Shown: in pieces, positions 1 to 5,368 of the stretch | Position numbering within the stretch: the stretch's first letter is position 1 | Layout of the letters: each line of letters begins with the position of its first letter | Origin: Pseudomonadota bacterium | Lineage (GTDB): Bacteria > Pseudomonadota > Gammaproteobacteria > Xanthomonadales > Xanthomonadaceae | Length of the DNA: 5,368 nt | NCBI GenBank assembly: GCA_023391775.1 | Contig: JAEWAG010000351.1 | Span: 1 to 5,368, forward strand | Direction: 5' to 3' | Program-made: the position numbers and the translations under genes | The notes under the pieces: model-generated | What the model was told of the DNA's origin: nothing | The model's database searches: none | The model's input: the letters and a program-made list of their open reading frames with translations, nothing else

Positions 1-27
1 AACGAGGCCGACTGGGCCGAGTTCTGA
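1..27 (+). CDS. C-terminal end of an upstream methyl-accepting chemotaxis protein (partial)
   Basis: Frame 1 reads NEADWAEF and then TGA. The last five residues, DWAEF, fit the xWxxF pentapeptide with which high-abundance MCPs tether the adaptation enzymes CheR and CheB (NWETF/NWESF in E. coli Tar/Tsr). The next MCP in this window ends in EWAQF, so the array context supports the reading. Only eight codons are visible, so nothing can be said of the sensor domain. The stop codon is followed 22 bases later by an intrinsic terminator, so this gene ends its own transcription unit. MCP identity is inferred from the tail motif and the neighbours. Confidence 0.6.
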   Translation, partial: NEADWAEF

Positions 28-49
28 TCCACGCCGACCCGGCACCCGT

Positions 50-83
50 AGAAAGCCCCGGCCAACCGGGGCTTTCTGTTTTT
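50..83 (+). terminator. Rho-independent terminator of the upstream MCP gene
   Basis: A perfect 12-bp stem (50-61 paired with 66-77, AGAAAGCCCCGG against CCGGGGCTTTCT) closes a CCAA tetraloop. It is followed by G and then five T residues (79-83). It sits 22 bases after the stop of the partial MCP, so it isolates the next gene, which then needs its own promoter. Confidence 0.93.
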
Positions 84-95
84 GTGCGATGCGTG

Positions 96-122
96 TGAAG
101 AAAGCCGCGCGGCGGCCGATAT
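96..122 (+). promoter_or_regulatory. sigma-28 (FliA)-like flagellar/chemotaxis promoter
   Basis: TGAA (96-99), exactly 15 bases, then GCCGATAT (115-122). The enterobacterial and pseudomonad FliA consensus is TAAA-N15-GCCGATAA, so there is one mismatch in the -35 and one in the -10, with the spacing exact. Transcription would start near 128-131, giving a leader of about 20 bases before the ATG at 151. This rules out a start of the MCP upstream of the promoter. FliA control is the usual arrangement for late chemotaxis genes. A second, stronger match lies upstream of the next transcription unit in this window. Confidence 0.62.
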
Positions 123-150
123 TGCCGGCAACCAAAGAAAAGCCGTGCGC

Positions 151-1869
151 ATGAACGTACTCGACACGCTGCGTCGTTTCCTCGCCGACCTGCCGATGAA
201 ACGCAAGTTCCTGATGCAGGCCGCCTTCGTCGCGGCCGGCATCATCCTGCTTGCGGTGGTTGCAGCCCGCCTGCAATACCTGGACCTGACCGCCACCCGG
301 CAGGCCGGCGTCCGCGCGCAGGTGGAGATGGCGCTGGGGGTGATCGCGCAGTACGGGCGCATGGCCGAGTCCGGCGAGCTGGACGAGCCGACCGCCAAGG
401 CCGCCGCGCTGCAGGCCATGCGCGGCATGCACAGCGCCGACAAGGTCGACTACTTCTTCGTGCTCAACCACGAGCCGCGGATGCTCATGCACCCGACCCT
501 GGAAGGCCAGCTGCTGCACGACGTACTCGACGCCAACGGCAAGGCGATCTTCCCGGCGTTCGTGGAGGGAGCACTGGCCGGCGGCGGCTTCGTGGACTAT
601 GCCTGGCCACGCCCGGGCAGCACCCGGGCGGCGCCCAAGACCGCCTATGCCGCCCAGTACGCGCCGTGGGAATGGGTGATCGCCACCGGCGTCTACCTGG
701 ATGACACCCAGACCCAGGCCCTGCAGTTCACCGGGGTGATGACCCTGGCCGGCGGCCTGCTGGTGCTGGTCAACCTGCTGGCCGGCTGGACCATCGGCGG
801 CTCCGTGCTCAACGCCGCCAACCGCGCCCTGGCGGCCGTGCGTGGCGTGTCCAATGGCGACCTCCACGTGCGCATGGGCGAACACGGCCGGGACGAGATG
901 GGCCAGATGCTCGACTCCATCGAGCAGATGCAGCAGCGCCTGCGCGGGGTGATCGAGGCCCAGCGCGAGATGGCGCGCCGCCATGATGCCGGGCAGATCA
1001 GCTACCGCATCGACGACAGCCAGTTCCCCGGCGATTACGGCCTGATGGTGCGCGACACCAACGACCTGGTGCACCAGCACATCAGCGTGAAGATGCGTGC
1101 CGTGGAAGTGATGTACCACTACGCCGTGGGCGACCTGTCGGTGGACATGGACCGCCTGCCCGGCGAAAAAGCGGTGATCACCGAGGCGATGGACACCTGC
1201 AAGCGCAACCTGTCGGCCATCAACGGCGAGATTCGGCGGCTGGCCGGGGCGGCGGCAGCCGGCGACTTCAGCCAGCGCGGCGACGTGGGCCTGTTCCAGC
1301 ACGACTTCCGCGAGATGGTGTCCGGCCTCAATGCGCTGATGGAGACCATCGACGGCAACCTGCACCAGCTTTCCGGCCTGCTGCGCAGCGTGGCCAACGG
1401 CGACCTCACTGTGCGCATGGAGGGCGACTTCCATGGCGTGTTCGCGGCCATGCGCGACGATGCCAACACCACGGTCGACCAGCTGGTGTCCATCGTCGGC
1501 CGGATCCAGCAGGCTTCCTCGGCGATCAACACCGGCGCCACCGAGATCGCCTCCGGCAACAACGACCTGTCGCGCCGCACCGAGCAGCAGGCCGCCAACC
1601 TGGAAGAGACCGCCGCCTCGATGGAGGAGCTGACCTCCACGGTCAAGCAGAACGCCGACCATGCCCGCCAGGCCGACCAGCTGGTGACCGGCGCCGCCTC
1701 GGTGGCCGCGCGCGGCGGCGAGGTGGTCGGAGAAGTGGTCTCGACCATGGACCAGATCCAGGCGGCGTCGCGCCGGATCGCCGACATCATGTCGGTGATC
1801 GACGGCATCGCCTTCCTGACCAACATCCTGGCGCTCAACGCCGCGGTGGTGGCGGCGCGTGCCGGCTAG
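151..1869 (+). CDS. sCache/poly-HAMP methyl-accepting chemotaxis protein, N-terminal part, truncated by an amber codon in the hairpin tip
   Basis: This is a transmembrane chemoreceptor for ligand sensing and CheA/CheW signalling. Start: ATG 151, after an A/G-rich stretch (133-141) and just downstream of the sigma-28-like promoter. The frame is open back to a TTG at 82, but that lies in the terminator T-run. Domains: positively charged K17-R18-K19; TM1 about 20-39; periplasmic single Cache (sCache_2-like) about 45-190, with [13 protein letters not shown] and the [13 protein letters not shown] end typical of that family; TM2 about 193-215; canonical HAMP about 216-267; then roughly four more HAMP-like repeats to about 450, each with a GDL/GDF turn; signalling domain from about 451 with methylation-type glutamates near 478-486. 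Codon 573 is TAG where the family has Glu (AGEQGRGF), leaving 572 of 747 residues. The descending helix and hairpin tip are present, but the return helix and CheR tether are lost. Q to L (556) and E to V (567) also hit invariant tip residues. The product is unlikely to signal; the locus is best regarded as a pseudogene spanning 151-2394 unless the stop is a sequencing error. Confidence 0.9.
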   Translation: MNVLDTLRRFLADLPMKRKFLMQAAFVAAGIILLAVVAARLQYLDLTATRQAGVRAQVEMALGVIAQYGRMAESGELDEPTAKAAALQAMRGMHSADKVDYFFVLNHEPRMLMHPTLEGQLLHDVLDANGKAIFPAFVEGALAGGGFVDYAWPRPGSTRAAPKTAYAAQYAPWEWVIATGVYLDDTQTQALQFTGVMTLAGGLLVLVNLLAGWTIGGSVLNAANRALAAVRGVSNGDLHVRMGEHGRDEMGQMLDSIEQMQQRLRGVIEAQREMARRHDAGQISYRIDDSQFPGDYGLMVRDTNDLVHQHISVKMRAVEVMYHYAVGDLSVDMDRLPGEKAVITEAMDTCKRNLSAINGEIRRLAGAAAAGDFSQRGDVGLFQHDFREMVSGLNALMETIDGNLHQLSGLLRSVANGDLTVRMEGDFHGVFAAMRDDANTTVDQLVSIVGRIQQASSAINTGATEIASGNNDLSRRTEQQAANLEETAASMEELTSTVKQNADHARQADQLVTGAASVAARGGEVVGEVVSTMDQIQAASRRIADIMSVIDGIAFLTNILALNAAVVAARAG

Positions 1870-2244
1870 CAGGGCCGCGGCTTCGCCGTGGTCGCCACCG
1901 AGGTGCGCTCGCTGGCCCAGCGCTCGGCCACCGCGGCGCGGGAGATCAAGGCACTGATCGAGGATTCCACCGGCCGCGTGGCCGATGGTGCCCGGCTCGC
2001 CGCCCAGGCCGGCACGACCATGGACGAGATCGTCGCCTCGGTGCAGCACGTGGCCGAGATCATGGCCGGGATCAGCAGCGCCTCGCAGGAGCAGGCCACC
2101 GGCATCGAGCAGGTCAACCAGACCATCGTGCAGATGGACGAGACCACCCAGCAGAACGCCGCGCTGGTTGAGGAAGCCTCCGCCGCCGCACGGGCGATGG
2201 AGGAACAGGCCGCCGGCCTTGCCCAGGCCATCGCCGCATTCCGG
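1399..2244 (+). repeat. Paralogous MCP signalling block, copy 1
   Basis: From the last HAMP-like turn ([11 protein letters not shown]) to the end of the C-terminal methylation helix (AAFRL), this stretch aligns without gaps to 4358-5203 at a constant offset of 2959 bases. Runs of 40 or more bases are identical, for example around 1582-1640. The upstream sensor regions of the two genes share nothing, so similarity starts abruptly at the linker. This is the usual modular pattern of MCP duplication followed by gene conversion. Confidence 0.85.
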
Positions 2245-2394
2245 CTGCAGGCCGGGGAAACGGGTGCCGCAGCGTCCATCGCCGGCCCGGCGACAGGGCC
2301 CACACCAGCGGCCCCGCCGTCGCCTGCGTACCGGCGCCCGAAGCGCAAGCGCGAGGTCGTGCTGGACGCCGAGCCGGAGTGGGCGCAGTTCTGA
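1870..2394 (+). pseudogene. C-terminal remnant of the interrupted MCP (return helix and CheR-binding tail)
   Basis: The same frame as the upstream MCP continues directly after the amber codon for 174 codons. It contains [19 protein letters not shown], the whole return helix of the signalling hairpin, the C-terminal methylation helix ([16 protein letters not shown] and the AMEEQA stretch), a Pro/Ala-rich linker, a basic patch (RRPKRKR) and the terminal EWAQF tether. It matches the intact paralogue at 4829 onward codon for codon with no indel up to about 2244. A GTG at 1888 could in theory begin a 168-aa protein, but the nearest AGGG (1871-1874) is 13 bases away, which is too far for a convincing ribosome binding site. 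It has no sensor or membrane anchor. The unbroken frame and kept tail suggest that the nonsense change is recent, that readthrough occurs, or that the stop is an error. Confidence 0.82.
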
Positions 2395-2468
2395 GGCGTC
2401 CTGCGCACCCGCGCGTGGACCCGGGTCACTGTTTGGGCAACCCGTCGCGCCTGCCGCCCCCGCCCACC

Positions 2469-2495
2469 TAAAGACCCGGTCCCCACCGCCGATGG
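2469..2495 (+). promoter_or_regulatory. sigma-28 (FliA)-like promoter of the Cys-rich protein/MCP unit
   Basis: TAAA (2469-2472, followed by G), exactly 15 bases, then GCCGATGG (2488-2495). The -35 is a perfect match to the FliA consensus TAAA-N15-GCCGATAA and the -10 matches six of eight, including the diagnostic GCCGAT. It lies 64-90 bases upstream of the ATG at 2559 in the gap after the interrupted MCP. I see no T-tailed terminator in that gap, so some readthrough from upstream is possible. Confidence 0.72.
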
Positions 2496-2503
2496 TGTTT
2501 GCA

Positions 2504-2534
2504 CACGCCTGAAGGCGTGCCCCCTCGCAAGGGG
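2504..2534 (+). other. Two small hairpins in the leader of the second transcription unit
   Basis: CACGCC (2504-2509) pairs with GGCGTG (2514-2519) around a TGAA loop. CCCCT (2521-2525) pairs with AGGGG (2530-2534) around CGCA. Both lie between the predicted sigma-28 start point and the ribosome binding site at 2545-2550. Neither has a T-run, so they are not intrinsic terminators. They could stabilise the mRNA 5' end or be incidental in such GC-rich DNA. Confidence 0.35.
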
Positions 2535-2558
2535 CGGGGGGATCGGGGGGACCGGCTG

Positions 2559-3065
2559 ATGGACCAGGTGGAACCGCGGCCCCGGCTGCGTACCGCTGTC
2601 TCCGGCGTCACGGGGGCTGCACTGCTTCTGCTGTGGCTGTCCGCGATGGCGGGTGGCTTCGCCACGCTGCGGCCCCAGCTGCAACCGGGCACCCCGGACG
2701 ATCTGCAGGCCCTGGAAAGCCATCTGGCCTCGCTGCCCGTGGTGCCGGCGGCCTCGGGCCGCGGCAAGGGTGTCGCCTACCTGCGCCCGGTCTGCCACTG
2801 CCCGGGAACCCCGCCCCCCGACATGTCCACCCTCGGCGCCCGCCTGAGGGCGGAAGGCTTTGCGGTGCGGGAACTGCCACACGCGGCAGCCGCACCGCCC
2901 TACCCCCTGGTGGTTGCAGGCCGCGAGCGCCGCCTGCTGTACGCCGGCCCCATGCGCTGGGGCCCGGCATGCGGCGACCGCGACCTGCTGCCACCGATGC
3001 TGCAGATGCTCGCCGATGGCTCACGTCCCCCGCTGGTCGTCGACGGCAACTGCACCTGTTCATGA
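2559..3065 (+). CDS. Small membrane-anchored cysteine-rich protein, thioredoxin-like DUF6436 type
   Basis: A 168-aa protein. Start: ATG 2559, preceded 8 bases away by GGGGGG (2545-2550); an upstream in-frame ATG at 2499 would begin in the promoter region and has no such site. Arginines 7, 9 and 11 precede one hydrophobic segment (about 14-36), predicting an inner-membrane anchor with the rest in the periplasm. The soluble part contains a CHCPG motif (Cys79, Cys81), a later [15 protein letters not shown] stretch with Cys138, and a C-terminal NCTCS (Cys165, Cys167). A CxC near the start of a thioredoxin-like fold, a GP...C segment and a Cys-x-Cys near the end are how I remember the DUF6436 family, often described as thiol-disulfide-related. 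The family call is from memory. Redox or metal-binding function is inferred from the paired cysteines and is unproven. Its stop overlaps an ATGA, and its last bases help form the Shine-Dalgarno site of the following MCP, so the two are co-translated. The expected partner or substrate is unknown; the adjacent receptor is the obvious candidate. Confidence 0.78.
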   Translation: MDQVEPRPRLRTAVSGVTGAALLLLWLSAMAGGFATLRPQLQPGTPDDLQALESHLASLPVVPAASGRGKGVAYLRPVCHCPGTPPPDMSTLGARLRAEGFAVRELPHAAAAPPYPLVVAGRERRLLYAGPMRWGPACGDRDLLPPMLQMLADGSRPPLVVDGNCTCS

Positions 3066-3069
3066 GGAG
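3065..3069 (+). promoter_or_regulatory. Shine-Dalgarno site that fixes the start of the 6TM-PAS MCP
   Basis: AGGAG sits 7 bases before the ATG at 3077. It overlaps the last base of the stop codon of the preceding gene, so ribosomes finishing that gene arrive at this site. The alternative in-frame ATG at 3062 overlaps the stop as ATGA but has no comparable site upstream. Confidence 0.8.
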
Positions 3070-3076
3070 ATCCGCA

Positions 3077-5308
3077 ATGCCAGCCCCGACCCCCGACTTC
3101 GCCGCGCGCCTGCTTGGCCGCGAGCGCTATCTATTCCTGGAGGAGCAGGCCGCCGATGCCGACCGCCTGTTCCTGAAGCTGGTCGTGGTGCTGGCGGCGA
3201 TCTCGGCGGGCATCGCCGCGTTCACCGGGCACTGGGGCGCCGCGTTGTGGGTCGCCCTGCCGACCCTGGCCTTCGCCGCCGCGCAGGTGCACTTCTTCCT
3301 CGGCACCCGGCTCAGCCGCATCTCCATCGCCCTGGCGATGATGGCGCTGTCTGCCGCGCTGATCCACCAGTCCAACGGCATGACCGAGGCGCATTTCGGC
3401 GTGATCATGCTGATCGCCCTGCTGCTGTACTACCGCGACTGGGTGCCGATCGTGGTTGCGGCGGCGGCCATCGCCGTGCACCACGTGGCGTTCTTCTTCA
3501 TGCAGCGCGCCGGCCTGCCCTTCCCGGTGTATCCGCCGGGTGCAGGCTTCGGCATCGTGCTGCTGCATGCGGCCTACGTCACCGTCGAGACCGTGCTGCT
3601 GACGGTGATGGCGGTGCAGATGCGGCGCCAGCTGCTGTCGCTGGGCTACGGCCCGCGCCGGCTCGCACGCCTGGCCAACGACATGGCCCGGGAGCAGCCG
3701 GTGCCGGCCGAAGTGGCCGCCATGGAGTTCCCGCCGGACTCCCTGGCCAGCGCCCTGGTGACCATGAGCGGGCAGCTGATGGCGCGCCTGCACAGCGGCC
3801 ACGAGGTCAGTCGCGAGCACCTGCGCATCCGCGCGGCACTGGACAGCGTCACCACCAACGTCATGGTCACCGACGCCTCGCGCCGCATCGTCTACGCCAA
3901 CCGGCCGCTGCTGCAGATGCTCTCGGCGGTGGAAGCGGACATCCGCCGCGACCTGCCGCACTTCGACGTCTCGCGCCTGATCGGCGGCAGCATCGACGAC
4001 TTCCACCGCAACCCGGCCCACCAGTCCCGGCTGCTGGCCGAGCTCACCGGCACCCACCGCGCCATGATCAGGATCGGTGGCCACCACATGCGCCTGACCG
4101 TCAACCAGGTGCGTGACAGCGGCGACCAGCTGGTCGGCTACGTGGTCGAATGGCTGGACCGTACCGACGAAGTCCAGATCGAGGAGCAGGTCAGCGCCAT
4201 GGTCGACGCCGCGGCCGCCGGGGACATGAGCCGGCGCATCGCCCTGGAAGGCAAGCGCGACTTCTCGCTGGCGCTGTCGCGCAGCCTCAATACACTGCTG
4301 GACACCCTTTCGGTCAGCGCACAGCAGGTCTCGATCGTGCTCAAGGGCCTGGCCCGCGGCGACCTGACCGTGCGCATGGAGGGCGACTTCCGTGGCGTGT
4401 TCGCGGAGATGCGCGACGACGCCAACGCCACCGTCGACCAGCTGACCTCGATCGTCTCGCGCATCCAGAACGCCTCCTCGGCGATCAACACCGGTGCCAC
4501 CGAGATCGCTTCCGGCAACAACGACCTGTCGCGTCGCACCGAGCAGCAGGCCGCCAACCTGGAAGAGACCGCCGCCTCGATGGAGGAGCTGACCTCCACC
4601 GTCAAGCAGAACGCCGACCACGCCCGCCAGGCCAACCAGCTGGCTATCGGCGCCGCCTCGGTGGCCTCGCAGGGTGGCCAGGTCGTGGGCCAGGTGGTGA
4701 CCACCATGGCCGACATCCAGGCCTCCTCGCGCAAGATCGCCGACATCATCTCGGTGATCGACGGCATCGCCTTCCAGACCAACATCCTGGCGCTCAACGC
4801 CGCGGTCGAGGCGGCGCGTGCCGGCGAACAGGGACGCGGCTTCGCCGTGGTCGCCACCGAGGTGCGCTCGCTGGCCCAGCGTTCGGCCACCGCGGCCAAG
4901 GAGATCAAGCAGCTGATCGAGGACTCCACCGGCAAGGTCGCCGATGGCGCCCAGCTGGCCGAGCAGGCCGGCAAGACCATGAGCGAGATCGTGGCCTCGG
5001 TGCAGCGGGTCACCGACATCATGGCCGAGATCTCCGCCGCCTCGCAGGAGCAGGCCGCCGGCATCGAGCAGGTCAACCAGACCATCGTGCAGATGGACGA
5101 GACCACCCAGCAGAACGCCGCGCTGGTGGAGGAAGCTTCCGCCGCCGCGCGCGCGATGGAGGAGCAGGCCGACGGCCTGGCCCATGCGATCGCCGCGTTC
5201 CGCCTCGAGGACGCCAGCAACGTCATGCCCGCGACGTCGGCCAGGTGGTCACCACCATGGCCGACATCCAGGCCTCCTCGCGCAAGATCGCCGACATCAT
5301 CTCGGTGA
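3077..5308 (+). CDS. Methyl-accepting chemotaxis protein with six-helix His-containing membrane sensor and heme-type PAS domain; C-terminus disrupted
   Basis: This is a chemoreceptor of 743 codons as read. Start ATG 3077 is chosen for its AGGAG. Domains: six predicted membrane helices at about 34-50, 55-76, 81-98, 105-119, 123-142 and 158-180, with in- or near-membrane histidines 97, 106, 135, 136 and 164 and a YYRDW turn; linker; PAS about 250-365, starting [12 protein letters not shown], with DFHRNPAHQ (His310, His315) and VVEWLDRT (Trp359); two HAMP-like linkers about 366-460 ending [11 protein letters not shown]; signalling hairpin from about 462, with intact tip Gln567, Glu578, Glu584 and methylation-type glutamates near 489-497. 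In Aer2 the corresponding FHKNPAH His and Ile-beta Trp bind heme and O2, so gas or redox sensing is a reasonable inference. The natural sequence holds to about codon 714 (AAFRLEDAS). The last 29 or so codons are Pro/Arg/Ser-rich translation of an out-of-frame repeat, and no xWxxF tail is present. Co-transcribed with the Cys-rich gene from the sigma-28-like promoter at 2469. Confidence 0.9.
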   Translation: MPAPTPDFAARLLGRERYLFLEEQAADADRLFLKLVVVLAAISAGIAAFTGHWGAALWVALPTLAFAAAQVHFFLGTRLSRISIALAMMALSAALIHQSNGMTEAHFGVIMLIALLLYYRDWVPIVVAAAAIAVHHVAFFFMQRAGLPFPVYPPGAGFGIVLLHAAYVTVETVLLTVMAVQMRRQLLSLGYGPRRLARLANDMAREQPVPAEVAAMEFPPDSLASALVTMSGQLMARLHSGHEVSREHLRIRAALDSVTTNVMVTDASRRIVYANRPLLQMLSAVEADIRRDLPHFDVSRLIGGSIDDFHRNPAHQSRLLAELTGTHRAMIRIGGHHMRLTVNQVRDSGDQLVGYVVEWLDRTDEVQIEEQVSAMVDAAAAGDMSRRIALEGKRDFSLALSRSLNTLLDTLSVSAQQVSIVLKGLARGDLTVRMEGDFRGVFAEMRDDANATVDQLTSIVSRIQNASSAINTGATEIASGNNDLSRRTEQQAANLEETAASMEELTSTVKQNADHARQANQLAIGAASVASQGGQVVGQVVTTMADIQASSRKIADIISVIDGIAFQTNILALNAAVEAARAGEQGRGFAVVATEVRSLAQRSATAAKEIKQLIEDSTGKVADGAQLAEQAGKTMSEIVASVQRVTDIMAEISAASQEQAAGIEQVNQTIVQMDETTQQNAALVEEASAAARAMEEQADGLAHAIAAFRLEDASNVMPATSARWSPPWPTSRPPRARSPTSSR
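4358..5203 (+). repeat. Paralogous MCP signalling block, copy 2 (intact tip)
   Basis: Gapless partner of 1399-2244. Unlike copy 1, it keeps the consensus tip [20 protein letters not shown], with CAG at 4775, GAG at 4808 and GAA at 4826. It therefore serves as an internal reference showing which positions in copy 1 have changed. Confidence 0.85.
4688..4817 (+). repeat. Hairpin-region source of the 130-base repeat (copy A)
   Basis: This segment, inside the signalling domain of the 6TM-PAS MCP (from [10 protein letters not shown] to AAVEAA), recurs at 5239-5368 with a single mismatch (G at 4699, C at 5250). The offset is 551 bases. Divergence begins immediately upstream of 4688. Confidence 0.95.
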
Positions 5309-5368
5309 TCGACGGCATCGCCTTCCAGACCAACATCCTGGCGCTCAACGCCGCGGTCGAGGCGGCGC
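5239..5368 (+). repeat. Out-of-frame near-identical copy of the MCP hairpin region (copy B), running off the window
   Basis: 129 of 130 bases match 4688-4817. Read from 5239 it encodes [19 protein letters not shown] and continues as intact MCP through NAAVEAA to the window edge, with RHARDV in the same frame just before it. This frame is +2 relative to the preceding MCP, so translation of that MCP hits TGA at 5306-5308. No start codon or ribosome binding site introduces the copy, so it is an MCP fragment, not a gene with its own start. It is either the truncated interior of a neighbouring MCP joined by a rearrangement or an assembly join between similar sequences. Confidence 0.9.

Noticed and set aside
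82..150. Upstream extension of the Cache MCP from a TTG at 82
   Set aside because: The TTG is part of the terminator T-run, the extension spans the FliA-like promoter, and its residues do not look like an MCP N-terminus; ATG 151 precedes a normal basic stretch and TM1.
1867..1869. Amber codon as a pyrrolysine or programmed recoding site
   Set aside because: MCPs do not use pyrrolysine, and no stem-loop or recoding signal is visible; a point mutation or error is simpler.
2395..2468. Intrinsic terminator after the interrupted MCP
   Set aside because: Only short GC inverted repeats (such as GACCCGGGTC) without a T-run are present.
1985..2512. Plus-strand +1 frame over the MCP C-terminal part
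   Set aside because: Pro/Arg/Ser-rich shadow translation typical of off-frame high-GC DNA; the real frame is conserved MCP.
2499..2558. Upstream ATG at 2499 for the Cys-rich protein
   Set aside because: It overlaps the promoter and leader hairpins, lacks a ribosome binding site, and adds a charged, low-complexity segment; ATG 2559 has GGGGGG at good spacing.
1866..2882. Minus-strand open frames over the MCP and intergenic region (including 1119-1838 and 4138-5226)
   Set aside because: They mirror the MCP coding sequence; paralogous MCP blocks give near-identical antisense translations, which is expected of shadows.
2633..3076. Upstream extension of the 6TM-PAS MCP from 2633, or start at ATG 3062
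   Set aside because: The extension is Pro/Arg/Gly-rich shadow translation of the Cys-rich gene; ATG 3062 lacks a Shine-Dalgarno site, whereas ATG 3077 has AGGAG 7 bases away.
3131..5185. 684-codon open frame on the minus strand opposite the 6TM-PAS MCP
   Set aside because: Its His/Gly/Asp/Leu-rich translation is the antisense shadow of a high-GC gene, with no domain pattern and no promoter or ribosome site seen.
5219..5368. Insertion sequence causing the break at the end of the last MCP
   Set aside because: The inserted sequence is MCP coding DNA, with no inverted repeats, target duplication or transposase.

Overview
This 5.4 kb, very GC-rich window is a tandem array of methyl-accepting chemotaxis protein (MCP) genes from a motile gammaproteobacterium. 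Codon use, MCP signalling-domain wording and the gene set fit the Lysobacteraceae/Xanthomonadaceae (Xanthomonas, Stenotrophomonas, Luteimonas, Lysobacter and relatives). That assignment is an inference from style; no rRNA or other marker is present. All genes lie on the + strand.

Layout. (1) 1-27 is the last eight codons of an upstream MCP, ending in a CheR/CheB-tethering xWxxF motif, followed by a strong intrinsic terminator (50-83). (2) A sigma-28 (FliA)-like promoter (96-122) precedes an sCache/poly-HAMP MCP gene that should run 151-2394 (747 codons). It is interrupted by an in-frame amber codon at 1867-1869, exactly in the hyperconserved hairpin tip. Two further substitutions lie at normally invariant tip positions just upstream, so it looks like a decaying or silenced receptor, with its C-terminal third (1870-2394, ending EWAQF) still in frame. 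(3) A second, better sigma-28-like promoter (2469-2495) and a short structured leader precede a two-gene unit. The first gene (2559-3065) is a small membrane-anchored, cysteine-rich protein resembling thioredoxin-like DUF6436 proteins. The second (3077-5308) is an MCP with a six-helix, histidine-containing membrane sensor, a PAS domain carrying the residues that bind heme and O2 in Aer2-type receptors, HAMP-like linkers and a full signalling hairpin. The small gene's last codons hold the Shine-Dalgarno sequence for the MCP. (4) After the signalling domain of that MCP the sequence switches, out of frame, to a 130-base near-identical copy (one mismatch) of the MCP's own hairpin region, and the window ends inside this repeat. 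The natural C-terminus is therefore missing. This is either a real paralogue rearrangement or a repeat-driven assembly join.

How the genes work together. All MCPs here would feed the same CheA/CheW array, and FliA-type promoters would tie them to the flagellar regulon. The most interesting idea is that the periplasmic Cys-rich protein and the 6TM/His + PAS receptor form a coupled redox/gas-sensing unit. This is inferred from gene coupling and domain content, not shown. No mobile element, CRISPR array, tRNA or rRNA was seen.
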